From Voacanga thouarsii (taxonomy: Eukaryota; Streptophyta; Magnoliopsida; Gentianales; Apocynaceae), in assembly GCA_026120185.1 (NCBI GenBank), contig JANUWF010000008.1:124001-188000 (forward strand): DNA of 64,000 nucleotides, given 5' to 3'. The notes below the pieces were generated by a model. That model was not told where the DNA came from, did no database searches, and was given only the letters and a program-made list of their open reading frames with translations. The position numbers and the translations under genes are program-made. Below, piece after piece: positions 1 through 11,290 of this stretch; within the stretch, counting starts at the first letter, position 1; every line of letters begins with the position of its first letter.

Positions 1-190
1 ATTTTAAATCTTTTCATTAATTCCTTATAGGAATAGAAAAAAAAAATTCTATTTTATTAAAGAATTGAAAAAATGCTTTTTATATTAATTTCTAATTAAA
101 TTGAGAAATTAATATTTTAAATACTTCAAACCTTATTTCCAAGTTCTTTTAACAAAAATATTTTCCCTCAAGTCTTGAAGTGGGGGCATT
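1..190 (+). mobile_element. 3' end of gypsy C internal region
   Basis: This AT-rich stretch directly precedes an LTR. It ends in a purine run (about 176-187, AGTGGGGG core) followed by CATT, the usual position and composition of a polypurine tract. No coding frame is visible. It is read as the last internal bases of a plus-strand gypsy element whose body lies left of the window. Without the coding part the superfamily rests only on LTR style, so gypsy is an inference. Confidence 0.6.
176..190 (+). other. Polypurine tract of gypsy C
   Basis: A purine-rich tract with a run of five G immediately 5' of the LTR start TGTAGACA. It would prime plus-strand DNA synthesis during reverse transcription. 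Its place left of the LTR makes the LTR at 191-1057 a 3' LTR on the plus strand. Confidence 0.6.
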
Positions 191-616
191 TGTAGACAAG
201 GAATTTTGGGATAAAATATATTTTCAAGATTAAAAGAAAATTATATATTTTAGTCTTGATTAATTAAAATTAATTCATGAATAAATATAATTATTCTTGA
301 ATTAATATAGTTGGGCTATCATTAAAAGCCCATTAAATCCAATGGATTATGAAATTGGACAATTAAAATTGGGTTATTGTTAATGGTCCATTTTACATTA
401 AATCCAATATATTATGGATTAAATCGAATCGGACTAGGCCCTAAAATTGGACTTGTAAAAAGTCTCATAATCCAAATATAATGTGGATTACATGAGATTG
501 GGCCAAAATATAAATTAAGCCCATGTCATCTTAAACCCAAGTCCATTAGGGTTTGTTGGGAGGCTCTTCCAAAATCCCACATCGACTATTTATGCTAAAG
601 TTAAGAGATTTTTAGC

Positions 617-626
617 CTATAAATAG
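617..626 (+). promoter_or_regulatory. TATA box in LTR C
   Basis: The motif CTATAAATAG is a near-canonical plant TATA box at mid-LTR. It would mark the U3/R boundary about 25-35 bp upstream of the start of the retrotransposon transcript. No transcription evidence is available. Confidence 0.6.
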
Positions 627-701
627 GGTCTTCCTTCAATGGTTTAGGGGACCCCAAGATCCTCAAGCTCAAGCTTCAATAAACAAGAGGCATCGCAAAT
701 T

Positions 702-806
702 CAAGCATTCAAGCTTCATCAAATTCAAGGTTTAGAAGCTTCATCAAATTCAAGGTTCAGAATCATCATCAAATCAAGGTTCAGAATCTTCTTCAAATTT
801 CAAGGC
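702..806 (+). repeat. Short tandem repeats in LTR C
   Basis: About four imperfect tandem units of roughly 25-29 bp share the cores CTTCATCAAATTCAAGG and GGTTCAGAATC. They lie downstream of the TATA box, in the probable transcribed part of the LTR. Function is unknown, and such repeats often vary in copy number between LTRs. Confidence 0.7.
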
Positions 807-1057
807 GTTCATCTTGCTCTGCATCAAATAAGTCTCGAAGGCTTGGCAATCAAGTGTTCGTTATCAAATCCCGTTCGATCCAAGATCATGCTCTTCAGCC
901 CTCGAATCAACGTTTTTCAAAAAGAGAAGAATCAGAGGACTCATCCTGCAATTTAGGACTTCTTCAGAGATTTGTAACCACTTCTTATATTTACTAAATA
1001 CTTTGTAAATTGATATTTTTCTTGTCTTATTTGCAGACTTGAAATTTGTCGTCTACA

Positions 1058-1132
1058 ACGGGACCTCAACTTCTTTTTCCTCCTACTCCGGGATAGCGGG
1101 AGCAGCAGCAATAGACAGAATTTAATAAAGTA
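1058..1132. other. Unassigned filler between gypsy C and copia 1
   Basis: These 75 bp lie between the end of LTR C and the point where homology to the copia alpha protease resumes. They do not align with the corresponding part of copia 2 (about 23085-23135). Their right half repeats short words found just downstream in copia 1, such as AATAAAGTAGTTG and AGAATTTAAT. The stretch looks like filler DNA made during break repair. The first 5 bp (ACGGG) could be a target-site duplication, but the left copy is outside the window. Confidence 0.45.
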
Positions 1133-2250
1133 GTTGCAATGGGCGAGCTGGATCTTATTTTTTATTGTAATAAAGTAGTTGTATTAAAGGATATTTTATA
1201 TGTGGTTTTAGATAGAATTTAATTTCAGTTGCAAAGCTAATAAATCATGGATATTCTGTTTCTTTCCATTCTGGTATTACTATCAGTAGAATCGGAGAAG
1301 TTTTATTTACAGAGCACATGTATGAAAACTTATTCTTTTTAAATCCTACAAACAATCAAAAAAATAATACTCAATTTGGTTCTTTAAATAAGAAGAGAAA
1401 GACTAATGTCAATCACTCATATCTTTGGCATCTAAGGTTGGGCCATATTAACTAAACTAGGATTCAAAGGTTAATCCATGATGGGCCCTTGGACTTATTA
1501 AGATTGGAAAGTTGGCCTCAGTATGAATCCTGTTTTATGGGGAAAATGTCCAAAAGGTCATTCACCCAAAAGGCTTATAGAGTCAAGGAGATATTGGGTC
1601 TTGTTCATACTGATGTGTGTGACCCTTTATCTACTCAAGCTAGAGGGGGTTTTGAGTACTTCATCACTTTCACGGATGATTGTATAAGGTTTGGTTATGT
1701 CTAGCTGATGAGGCATAAGTCTAACTCTTTTGACAAGTTCAAAGAGTTTAAAGCTGAAGTGGAGTGTCAGATAGGTAAACTGATCAAAACATTACAATTG
1801 GATCATGTTGGAGAATGCCTCCTCGGAGAGTTCAAAGATTACATGGTACATCATGGAATAGTATCTCAGCTCTGTGCTGGGTACACCCCAGCAGAATAGA
1901 GTAGCTGAGAGAAGGCATAGGACATTAATGGAAATGGTCTAAAGCATGGTGTCTCCTGCTACTCTTCTGGTCTCTTTTTGGCGATATACCTTAGAAATAG
2001 CGGCATATATTCTGAACTTGGTGCCTTCTAAATTAGTACCTAGGATACCCTATGAGATGTGGACTTGGCGTAAGCCAAGTCTAAATCATCTCAGGATATA
2101 GGGCTATCCAGCTTATATACTGATCAAGGGAGATAAGCTAGAACCAAGATCAGAATTATGCTACTTTGTTGGGTATCCAAAAGGGACAAAAGGAGGTTAC
2201 TTTTATCATCCCGAAGAGCAGAAAGTACTGGTAAGTACAAATGCTAAATA
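1133..2250 (+). pseudogene. Copia 1 protease end, pre-integrase and integrase (broken)
   Basis: Fragments match the copia integrase region. A GAG-pre-integrase zinc motif reads HLRLGH (about 1427-1447), then YESC (about 1520-1533), where relatives have CESC, so one zinc-binding Cys has become Tyr. The core keeps the first acidic site (HTDVCDP, about 1603), the second (FTDD, about 1669) and the third (GECLLGEF, about 1809). A stop interrupts the frame after FGYV at about 1702, and the frame breaks again after 1899. Protein-level similarity continues to about 2250. It cannot make an active enzyme. Confidence 0.85.
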
Positions 2251-2440
2251 CTTGGAGGATGATCAATAAGGTTGGAACTCGAAGAGAAGTTATTTTCGGG
2301 ACCCGATTATAGAACAAGAAGAGGCATAGCCTCAAGAACCTGTACAAATGGAGCTTCGTCGTAGTGGGAGGGTATCTAGAGTTCTAGAAAGATGGACAGG
2401 AGAGGCCTTCAGCTGGTTTTTGACCATCAGGAATAAGATC

Positions 2441-3459
2441 CCACTAGATACGAGGAGGCTATTGCGGATGTCGATGCAGATCTATGGCATGAAGCAATGA
2501 AAGCTGAGATTAAGTTTATGTACTTCAATCAGGTTTGGGATCTTGTAGCTTCACTTGAAGGGATAAAATCCATTAGGTGTAAGTGGTTAACAAAGATGAA
2601 TAGGGGAGTGGATGGGAATGTGGAAACCTTCAAAGCTAGGCTTGTGGTGAAAGGGTATACTCAGAAAGAAGGAATCGATTATGATGAAACCTTTTCCCCA
2701 GTAGCCATGCTTAAGTCCATTCGTATCCTCCTTGCCATTGCATGTCATTACGACTATGAAATATGGCAAATGGATGTCAAGACGGCATTTCTTAATGGCC
2801 ATCTTAACGAAGACATCTATATATCCTAACTGGAAGGCTTTATTGGTAAAGGCCAGGAACATATGGTTTGCAAGCTTAAGAAGTCCATTTATGAACTTAA
2901 GCAGGCATCTAGAACATGGAACATTCGCTTTGACAAAACTATAAAGTCTTACGGTTTCATTCAAAATGAGGATAAACCATGCGTGTACAGGAAATTGGGA
3001 GGGATAAATGTGGTTTTTGTTGTCCTATATGTGGATGACATTCTACTCATTGAGAATGATGTAAGGACATTATCATCTACTATGGTTTGGCTGTCTAGTC
3101 AATTTAGTATGAAGGACTTGGGAGAAGCCAGTTACGTTCTCAGGATTAAGCTTCTTAGAAATAGAAAGCAGAGAATGTTAGGATTATCCCAAATAGCATA
3201 CATTGACAAGATGCTGGCCAAGTTTAGCATGGACTCATGCAAGAGAGCTTTAATCCCTTGTAAACATGGGTTTTCTTTTTATTCTAAGGACTATCCTAAG
3301 TTTCAAGAGAAAAAAGACAGGATGAGTAGGATTCCCTACACTTCAGCTGTGGGAAGTCTCATGTACGCCATACTGTGCACTAGGCCAGATATCTGCTTTG
3401 CAGTAGGCATAGTTAGCAGATATCAGTCAAACCCTGGGAGGTTCATTAGTAAGTTGTAA
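2441..3459 (+). pseudogene. Copia 1 reverse transcriptase (broken)
   Basis: The RT domain (RVT_2 type) lies in two open blocks, 2497-2829 and 2863-3459, separated by a stop in the ISQPEG region (about 2827). Motif A is intact as QMDVKTAFLNG (about 2766-2798). Motif C is intact as LYVDDILLIE (about 3028-3057). It also has KSIYELKQASR and DLGEASYVLRIKLL. The catalytic aspartates are therefore preserved while the frame is not. It is homologous to the RTs of copia 2 and copia E. Confidence 0.9.
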
Positions 3460-3770
3460 AGTATATTCTTAAGTACCTCAATGGTACGAAAGATTATATG
3501 TTGGTTTACAGGGCTGACGACTTGGTCCCTACTGGATATACACAGACTAAGATTTCCAGGCAGATAAGGATGAGAGAAAATTCACTAGAGGAAGTACCAC
3601 TTGATCCAGGATTTCATTCAAAAACGAAAAATTGTGGTGAAACAAACAGCCTCGGAGAACAATCTAGCAGATCCTTTCACCAAGCCTTTGGCTGAGAGAG
3701 TCTTCAAGAGACACTTAGATACCATAGAGGTGGGCACCTATGGACTTTCTTAGTTATAGAGTGCAAGTCG
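3460..3770 (+). pseudogene. Copia 1 RNase H remnant with internal deletion
   Basis: Homology to the copia RNase H domain begins at about 3520 (VPTGYT) but jumps from the start of the domain (ENSL, about 3585) to its end (about 3591 onward). Compared with copia E, roughly 250 bp are missing, including the catalytic core. The final SENNLADPF-like segment lies just before the polypurine tract. The fragment marks the 3' end of pol. Confidence 0.75.
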
Positions 3771-3775
3771 GAGAT
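3761..3775 (+). other. Polypurine tract of copia 1
   Basis: The sequence GTGCAAGTCGGAGAT sits immediately before the LTR start TGTTGG. The matching tract of copia 2 is GTGCAAGTGGGAGAT, so one purine has become C here. It would be the plus-strand primer in replication. Confidence 0.75.
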
Positions 3776-5622
3776 TGTTGGAATATATGCCCTTTAGACT
3801 AGTTTATCTAATGTAATTATCGAATTTATTAATAAAAGAATATATTCTCAAAATTTATTTGTGAATTTACATTTTATTTGTGCATGATTTTCGTTTGGAA
3901 AGGACCTATTGTGTTTAAGTAAGTGATTCATGTAAATGGTGGTCTTTCACAGTAAGGTATGGATCACGGGTTACTTAACACATAAATGCTTGTTCTTAAT
4001 TGATTGATAAGAATGAGAATTTCATAATGTATAGGGTATTGTGCTTTGAATTCCAAATGGGGAATGGCTTATCTTTTTAGCCAGTGAGTAGTCCACTCAC
4101 TTCGTACCATAAGCGTATTTTGAATACGTAGAACAGGACCTGTAATAGTGGTTTCTAAAAGTACTATTTATAAGAAACCCAAACTATTACTGCTACAGGG
4201 TGGACTAATACTTTATCGCTTGAGTATGAGTTGGTAGTCTAATGAAGCTAGAAGCATATACTTTGATATACTGTAGTTGAGGTTCTTTCGTAGAGCCAAT
4301 ATACTTATATGGTGAGTATATATGACTAGTTAGTTAAGATAAACTTGTACGAGATAGCTTCTACGCTATATCACCCATTATGACTGTTCAAATGATCTAA
4401 TTATCCAGGGCCCTGCGGAACATGACTTGGATGTTTACTTTAGGGTAGCTCCCTTGGAAAGTGGAAACAATCCAGGAGCCATAGATCATTGGACTAGAGG
4501 TCTAAGGATGGTAGATGTCTATTAGAGAGGTGTTAGTACACTCTTCCTCTCTAATTGCATGGCGATGCGTAGAGGGGTAGTTTAGTCATTACACCTATAG
4601 GTCGAAGACTTTGCTAATGCAACATTATCCTTGGGGTCAATATTTTCTTATGGTGTTATTAGAAAATATTTAAAATGTAAAATATAGCTATTTATATAAT
4701 AATAGGGTATTTTGGTCATTTTAGTAGCTAAGGCAATGTGTCTTTTGGTCCTTGGAATGACCCTTAAGTCATGAAAGATTTGGGGTTAAGGAATTGGTCT
4801 TGATATTTATGAGTTTTATTTTATTACTCTAATTTATTATTGGATTAGAATAAAATAAAAGGTCTGAGAGAGAGCATTTATTTTATGTAGTTTAATTAGT
4901 TAATTAATTATTCAGGGCTCAAGGCCCAGATTAAATAATTAAAATCTGGATATAAACTAGATAAAATGTATGAAATTTTATATTGGTCTATTTGGACTTG
5001 TTAATTATTTATTGGGCTATTTAATAAAGCCCCAGAAAATAAATAATTAAGATTTATTATTTATGGGTGTTCAAGCCCAAGAATAAATAATTTTATCTTG
5101 TCCAATGAATAAGACCAAGGGTAAAATAAAATAAAAATAATATTAATATTAAATTAATTAATTATTGTTTACTTAATTAATTAAATACTTCGCGTAAAGG
5201 ATAACAGAAAGTATGGATGCTTTCTATTTGCACGCGAATGGGTTCTCTCTCGGGGATTGATTCAAATGAATGGAAAATGAATTGAAGTGAAGGCTTTTGT
5301 TTTTGCACCTTTGGGTTCATCATTCACAAAGAAACAGAAACCCAAAATTATAGAGAAAGCATCGGTGAAGCTTTCACCAAAAGCTTATCAAAACCCAATC
5401 TTCAAGCTTTCACCGGTTGTGCTACGGGCACCATTTCGGAAGATCAAAGGCTTCGTGAGAATAAGACGCAGTAGACGTTTGTAAGGACGTGATCCAATAG
5501 CCTCAAGTATCCTTGTACAGACATCTACACCAGTGCGAAGAGGGCCATTTAATCACAGAGGTAAATTTTTTATTTTCCTAGCTTGCTTTCGTTTTGATGA
5601 TTTTTACCATTTTAAGCCTTCA
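3776..5622 (+). repeat. 3' LTR of copia 1
   Basis: This 1847-bp LTR runs from TGTTGG to CCTTCA and aligns along its whole length with the LTRs of copia 2 (11291-13147 and 26076-27914). It is very AT-rich, particularly at about 4800-5200. The open frame at 5287-5484 is not conserved in sibling LTRs and is not a gene. The LTR joins copia B sequence directly at 5623. Confidence 0.85.
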
Positions 5623-6480
5623 GTATCGATCGTTTTTTACAAAACTCTGTTTAGTATATAAGCAGAAGTCTCTAGTGCGTACCCCTAAAACCATTTTGGC
5701 AAGTCTGCAGAAGCCATCATAGTCTGTACCATGTCTAGAAGGGTTCGATTCCTTCTCTTAGATATTCCGTTGTGTTGAGGTGTATGTGGTGGAGTCCATT
5801 GAGATAAAATTCCATTATCTCTAAGATAACCTTGAAACTCTTAACTTAAGTATTCACCTTCTCGATCCGATCTTAGAGTCTTAGCACTTTTGTCAAGTTA
5901 TTTCTCTACTTCATTCTTGAAATCTTTGAACTTTTCATAAGCTTCAGATTTGTATTTTATTAAATACAAATACTCATTTAATGAATAATTATCGCTAAAG
6001 GTTATGAAATAGCTATAACCTCGTCTTACTTGTATAGACATCGGGCCACATACATCAGAATGCATGAGTTCTAATAACTCTTTAGCCCTTTCTCATTTTC
6101 TAACAAAAAGGAGTTTTAGCCATTTTACCTAGTAAACAAGACTTGCAAGTGCCATATGATTCATAATCAAATGACCATAGGTTAGCAAGTCTAGGTAACT
6201 TAGAAATACGATTCTCGTTTACATGGCCTAAATGGCAATGCCATAAGTAGAAGGTGTTTGGGTTATCAATTTTTGGTTTCTTATTGTTTATATTAAGAAT
6301 TGATTATCTATGTCTAGAACATATAAACCATTAACCAAAGTTGCAGAACCATAATAAATATCATTCAATGAAAAAGAATAACATTTATTCTTACATATCA
6401 AATGAAATCAATTCAAGTCTAAGCATGCAACTAAGATAATGTTTTTCATTAAAACTGGGACAAAATAACAGTTTTGCAAT
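5623..6480 (-). pseudogene. Copia B integrase and pre-integrase region (broken)
   Basis: The minus strand is homologous to the open integrase of copia A (36048-36791) but carries several stops and indels. It includes the GYALETSA-like end of the core next to 5660, the RRNRT-type region, the catalytic region and the pre-integrase zinc motif near 6130-6260. Unlike copia A it runs on into LNRV (about 5642-5655), showing the natural continuation that copia A has lost. Copia 1 interrupts it at 5623. Confidence 0.8.
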
Positions 6481-6605
6481 TCTAAAACTAATCCTGAAGG
6501 CAGGTTCAACTTGTATGTCCCCACAGCAAGTGCAGCAACATTTGCTCCATTTGCAGTACACAGGTCCATGTCATATTTCTCTAGCCTTCTACTGCCATTT
6601 AGTCC

Positions 6606-7184
6606 CTACAAGTTATTACACAAATGAGATTCATATCCAGTATCCAATACCCATATCTCATTTCTAAAGACAGTATTTATTTCAATCATAAACATACTAA
6701 GAGTAGAAGTAGAAGTTCCCACGACCTTCTTCTTTTGCTTCTTTTCCTTGATGGTCTCCAAGTAGGCTTTGTAGTTGTGCCTCCAGTGGCCCATTTTGCC
6801 ACAGTGATGGTATAGGCCTTTGGAGGCTGCATCTTTCTTCTTCACACCACCTTTGGGCTTAGTGGGAGCCTTCTTCTTCTTCCTTTGAACTTTCTTCTTA
6901 GAAGAAGAAGACTCTACCATTAAGACCACATTGGAATCCTTCTTCACAGAGGACTCCACAGTCTTGAGAAGAATGATCAACTCAGAAATACTAGATTCAA
7001 TCTTGTTCATCTGATAGTTAATCACAAATTGTGAAAAACTATTAGGTAAAGACTGTAGAATTAAGTCAACACTTAATTCATGGTCCATAACGAACCCAAG
7101 GGATCCAAGCTTCTCAATCAAACCCAGCATTTTCAGCCCATGAGTAGTCATAGAAGCACCCTCAGCCATTTTACAATGGAACAA
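6606..7184 (-). pseudogene. Copia B gag C-terminus and protease start
   Basis: This 192-codon open segment holds the second half of a copia Gag (UBN2-type), a Lys-rich stretch, a zinc knuckle and the start of the protease. The knuckle reads YHHCGKMGHWRHNY, so the first and last of the expected C-C-H-C residues are Tyr. The protease active site is present as VLDTG (about 6632-6646). The frame is cut from the N-terminal half by stops between 7184 and 7278. The zinc knuckle would bind RNA in the capsid, and the protease would process the polyprotein. Confidence 0.8.
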
Positions 7185-7277
7185 TTGCTTCGAGATCTCA
7201 TATCTCTCTATTCTAGCTTAGGCGTTAAATAGCTCTTGAAGATGGAGAATCATCGATTGAGCATCCATATGCTTGTG

Positions 7278-7535
7278 TTATTTTTGCAGCTCAAGAGTCA
7301 TTGACTTCAGCATGATACAAGATGCCATGTCATTGTCCTTCTTGTGCTTCTCATGGACAACATGCTCATCAACGTGAGCATCTTGAGCTGGTGGTGGTGG
7401 AATAGGAACATCTAGCACATAAAGAAACTTTTCCGACTTAAGAATGATTCTCAAGTTTCTATACCAATCGAGATAGTTCGATTCAGTTAGTTTGTTGGTC
7501 TCCAAGATGTTACGTAAGTTTAGGTTGGTTGACAT
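7278..7535 (-). pseudogene. Copia B gag N-terminus
   Basis: An 85-codon open frame starts MSTNLNLRNILETNKL and continues with SNYLDWYRNLRI, the typical beginning of a plant copia Gag. A Pro-rich PIPPPPAQDA stretch follows. The same start is seen in copia A (37934). The ATG lies just after the leader, and the next frame block starts at 7184 after stops. Confidence 0.8.
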
Positions 7536-8594
7536 GATGCACGTGACCTAGATGCAAAGATAGAGAAAATTAGCTAACTGTTTATGCACATGTAATGTAG
7601 ATAATTAGGTCTTTAATTAATCGCATTGTTGTTCTACTATTTTACTCAAACCAATAGCCCCCGCTATTGATTCAGGAAAGCCCGTTGGAAGCTTTCCTAG
7701 TGGACCAGCATCTAAATTCCTCAAGAATAACCTTGAATTTGCCCAACAAGCCACCTTTGAGTTCAATGGTAGGTATCCAATACCAATTACATCGTATGTA
7801 ATCACCAGATCATTAGGTGATTAACATCTTTTAATCTTAAAGACTTTTGGGCTACTCCAATATTTCATCTAAATTTCTTTATGCTTGAGTTAGCCCAACC
7901 AGGATAAAGAACTTAGTTAAACCTGATCCATTAATCAGCAATTTAATTCCATAGCTTGAACATGCCCGATATCGAGTAGGCTTGGGTTAGCCCAATAACC
8001 TGGTCTCGAAAAAGTACTCTCATTCTTACTATATTAATGGAAGGAATTAGGTTTAATATTAATTGAGGGATTTATTCCTTTCAGTGATTTCATCAAATGA
8101 CATACATAAATATATCAATTAATCACATAAATTGATAATCATGGTACTAAAGCGATTACGTGGTATGCTTATGGACTTTCGCTAAATTAATTTCCTCAAG
8201 CCAAAAAAGAAATTAACATGGTTAACCCTATGCGTTCATGCATGTTTTAAGTAGAAGCTCTTACCCTCTCGCCTTATTTTGGTCGCCATCTCCAAAATTA
8301 AAATAATTATATCCATATCTAACCTATATAATCTAATTACATAAATTTCCTAAATAGAGAAACTTCGAATTACATTTAAGAGGAGTTAGATGAGAAGAAA
8401 ATTACACAAGAATTTTAGAGAAAGCATGATTCGCAGGTCCTATTTAATAAAAACCAAAACTATAAAAATACATGAACAGATATAATTTGGTTTTAGTCTA
8501 TAACCATCCACCATGCCATTAATTATGCTTAAACAAAACTAAACATATAATTTATTATCCCAAAATCTCTATTTTGGAAAAATAAAACAAATTT

Positions 8595-8727
8595 AGATTT
8601 AATTTCTAAAATCAAATTCTAGAAATTAAATTAAGATAAAATCTAAAATCAATATTTCAGATTTAATTTCTAAAATCAAATTCTAGAATTTAATTAAGAT
8701 AAAATCTAAAATCAATATTTTAGAAAA
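8595..8727. repeat. Two 64-bp tandem units in copia B leader
   Basis: The word AGATTTAATTTCTAAAATCA begins at 8595 and again at 8659, followed each time by nearly the same AT-rich sequence. Further partial copies of CTAAAATCAATATTTTAG follow to about 8800. The same words occur near 38990-39050 in copia A, so the repeat is a family feature. Confidence 0.75.
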
Positions 8728-9017
8728 TTTATTAATTGCTAAAATCATATTTTAGGAAGTACATAATAATATATAATCTAAAATCAATATTTTAGAAAAT
8801 ATATTAATTTCCAATATATAATTTTATCCCAAATCATGGGTCCCAATTAAAAAACTAATCATAATTAGATTTAATTCTCGATTATTATTATTTTTACATA
8901 TCTAAATCACTATTTTAGATCATGTATATTAATTTTCAAAACCAAATTTAGAAATTAATATTAGTTAGTCCCAAAACATGAATCTTGGGAAGATTTGGGC
9001 GTTCAATGGATAAAGGA

Positions 9018-9051
9018 AAAAAAAAAAAACACACACACACACACACACACA
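9018..9051. repeat. Poly-A and (CA)n microsatellite
   Basis: A run of A followed by a (CA)n tract lies in the copia B leader. It is a simple sequence repeat with no further signal. Confidence 0.9.
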
Positions 9052-9724
9052 CCGTGGGCTTCCAAAACAAAAACTAACGAAATGGATTTTTTTTTTTTTT
9101 AATCAAAGACATAACAGATAAAATTGCATCCTGAGGAGGATGATCACTTGAGGAAAACCCATGTGAGCCACCATGCCCCATGCGAGAAGTCATAGCTCGA
9201 GGGATTTTGTGCCTTAAGCCGTGACTTGGCTTCTAGTGAGTTGTGGCTTGGGGCAAAAAAAAAAAAAAAAATCCGATTTTTTCTTCGTCTTCCAGAAAAA
9301 TTTCTGGAAGAAAACATCAAGTTTTCTGCGACAATATCAGAGAACTATTTTTTGATTGATTCCAATTTTTTTTCCTTTTTTGTTTCTATGAATGAATCAA
9401 ATACTTTCAGTAAAACAAAACAAGAACAAATCAGAATTTGTTCAAGGGAAAAACGACATTCTCATGAAACCTATTTCCTTTTACAGTTGCAGAAACAAAT
9501 GCCCAGAAAAACTTTTCCCTTTCAGCAAGAATTAACCCTTTAATTCTTGTCAAAAACATTCTTGTAACTCTTACAGAAATATATTCATGCATCCAAAGCC
9601 CACAAAATCAATTATTGTTTCTTTCACAAACAACTCTCGTGAAAACGATTTTCACAGAGAACACAAAGGCAAACAACGAAACTATTTTCACATCCATAAC
9701 ACAACCCATTAATGCATAAACGGT

Positions 9725-9737
9725 GGCTCTGATACCA
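9725..9737 (-). other. Primer-binding site of copia B (initiator Met tRNA)
   Basis: On the minus strand the sequence is TGGTATCAGAGCC, one base after the LTR end CCTAACA. This is the standard plant copia primer site complementary to the 3' end of initiator methionine tRNA. It fixes the LTR boundary at 9739 and the element's orientation. Confidence 0.9.
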
Positions 9738-9738
9738 T

Positions 9739-11290
9739 TGTTAGGAATTCTGATCATGCAAACATAGTTGCGCAGCGGAGTGAAACAAAGAATTCCCACC
9801 GAGGTTCTCATTTATGAGAAAAGGAATTGAAACAGTGAAGGAAAAAATATACCTTACGTTGCTGCTGGGAATGAAAATTTTCCTTCTTCTGTCTATGGCG
9901 CGATCCAGCAATACTAGAGCTCCTCGTCGTCGCCACTGGAGTCTAAGTGAAAGACTCCTTCTAGCAATATCCACACAAAGTATGCTCTCAAGGAAACCAA
10001 AACGAGTCTCTGCTAGAAGACTCTCTTGGTAGCTAGGGTTCTGTATTCTATTTGCAGAAAAGAAAATGAGAGAAATAGAAGAAGCTTTGTGTGTTCTGAA
10101 AACCCTATGAGAATAACTCTCTCTGTGATATTCAAGTTATCAAATCACCACAGCGTTATCTCCGAAAATTACCTAAAAAAAACTGTCTTTCTGTGAATTC
10201 TAATCAAATTAGAATTCACAATTTGCAATAAGAAACAATAAGTTTTAGCCATCACAATTTGGCCTAAAATTTATAACTAATTATAATTTGGCCACAATAA
10301 CTTCTATTTCTCAATATTAACCCCATAATATTATCATATAATTTCTCGAGTACATAATCCTCTATTGTGTGTGACCTATTAGGTTTTTCAGTCTATTGGT
10401 AGTGAATATGAATTAATCCAAATGTTTTTGGGATTAATAATCCTTAATAATTTAGAATTAACCTAATAATTCTAAACAGGATTGGTTTACTAATACATCA
10501 ATTAATGAACCCATATTTTGCAAATCATAAGCGGTATCTAGCAGCATATTATGCCACCCAAGAGTCTAGGAAGCCAAGTGGCTTGACATAAACACTTCAA
10601 TAAGAAACTACAGTGTAATAAATTCCTTCACTATATAATATCTTATTCGGTTTGGAGTATGGAATTTGTGTCAACTCCCTCTAGAATATAAATTAATTCT
10701 AGTCCAAATATAATAGTACTTGTAACAAGAATCCACTACTTTACATGTGTATCAATTGGAATTGTTTTCAATACACAATCACATTGGCCAAGGATTTCAC
10801 GAGTAGTAATTCTAGCAAGTACCTGTGAGATATTTGCGCCTACTATTAGGAGTGATGAATCTTTTATTAACCCTCTCAACTATTTTCATTTACCTTACAT
10901 TGTATTCAATATCCACCCTATAGGCAACTCTCAATTTGGCTCCAGAGATTGGAATCAAATTACAATGCTCAGCAAATAAAGTACATTGAAGATTTCAAGT
11001 CTAACGATACTTGCACGTTTGCTATAGCGAGATTCTATCACTAGCACTAAATAGTTATCCATGTGATTATCTCATAGCTAGGTCATCCAATGTACTTGAT
11101 TTATTAACAAGTATCCACGTGTCAACTTTGAGTATCACAATACTCACGGATGTGAGAACCACCACATGCTCAAATCAAGAAGTCTAACACGTGCTAGTCT
11201 TAACACATTAAAGAAGTCCTATCTCATTAATACTATGACTAGGGATTATTTCAGTACTAACACTATACAGTGTTGTAGGAATCTCACATC
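9739..11290 (-). repeat. 5' LTR of copia B, part 1
   Basis: In plus-strand reading the LTR starts TGTTAGGAATTC and runs to the ACATC at which copia 2 is inserted. It aligns with the right LTR of copia A (39810 onward). The remaining 3' end in plus coordinates is at 27920-28092. Reassembled length is about 1.72 kb, matching the 1714 bp of the copia A right LTR. Confidence 0.85.

Larger units (their letters stand above)
191..1057 (+). repeat. 3' LTR of gypsy C
   Basis: An 867-bp LTR bounded by the inverted ends TGTAGAC and GTCTACA. A TATA box (TATAAATAG, about 618-626) lies near the middle, followed by a likely transcribed segment. Tandem copies of a roughly 27-bp unit occur at about 702-806. 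No primer-binding site follows the right end, which supports a 3' LTR or a solo LTR. The element appears to have inserted into copia 1, whose coding remnant resumes at about 1133. Confidence 0.75.
1133..5622 (+). mobile_element. Copia 1, 5'-truncated Ty1/copia element (family alpha)
   Basis: The order is protease remnant, GAG-pre-integrase, integrase, reverse transcriptase, RNase H remnant, polypurine tract and 3' LTR, which is the diagnostic Ty1/copia order. The 5' LTR, gag and most of the protease are missing or lie left of gypsy C. The LTR and protein are closely related to copia 2, and the reading frame is broken by many stops and frameshifts. On the right it abuts the integrase part of copia B at 5623, so it was inserted into copia B. 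GTATC (5623-5627) is the candidate right target-site duplication. Confidence 0.85.
7536..9738 (-). other. Copia B leader between primer site and gag
   Basis: About 2.2 kb of untranslated leader is homologous to the copia A leader (37935-39809). It contains a tandem duplication with 64-bp period at about 8595-8725, a poly-A plus CA microsatellite at 9018-9051, and A/T runs near 9088 and 9256. The open frames here on either strand are not shared with copia A, so no gene is called. Confidence 0.7.

Noticed and set aside
5287..5484. A 65-codon basic frame in the copia 1 LTR
   Set aside because: Sibling LTRs have their open frames on the other strand in the same place (12854-13174 and 27645-27902), and none is conserved as protein.
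9226..9543. A 105-codon frame with a poly-Lys run in the copia B leader
   Set aside because: It is created by a poly-A tract and is not present in the homologous copia A leader.
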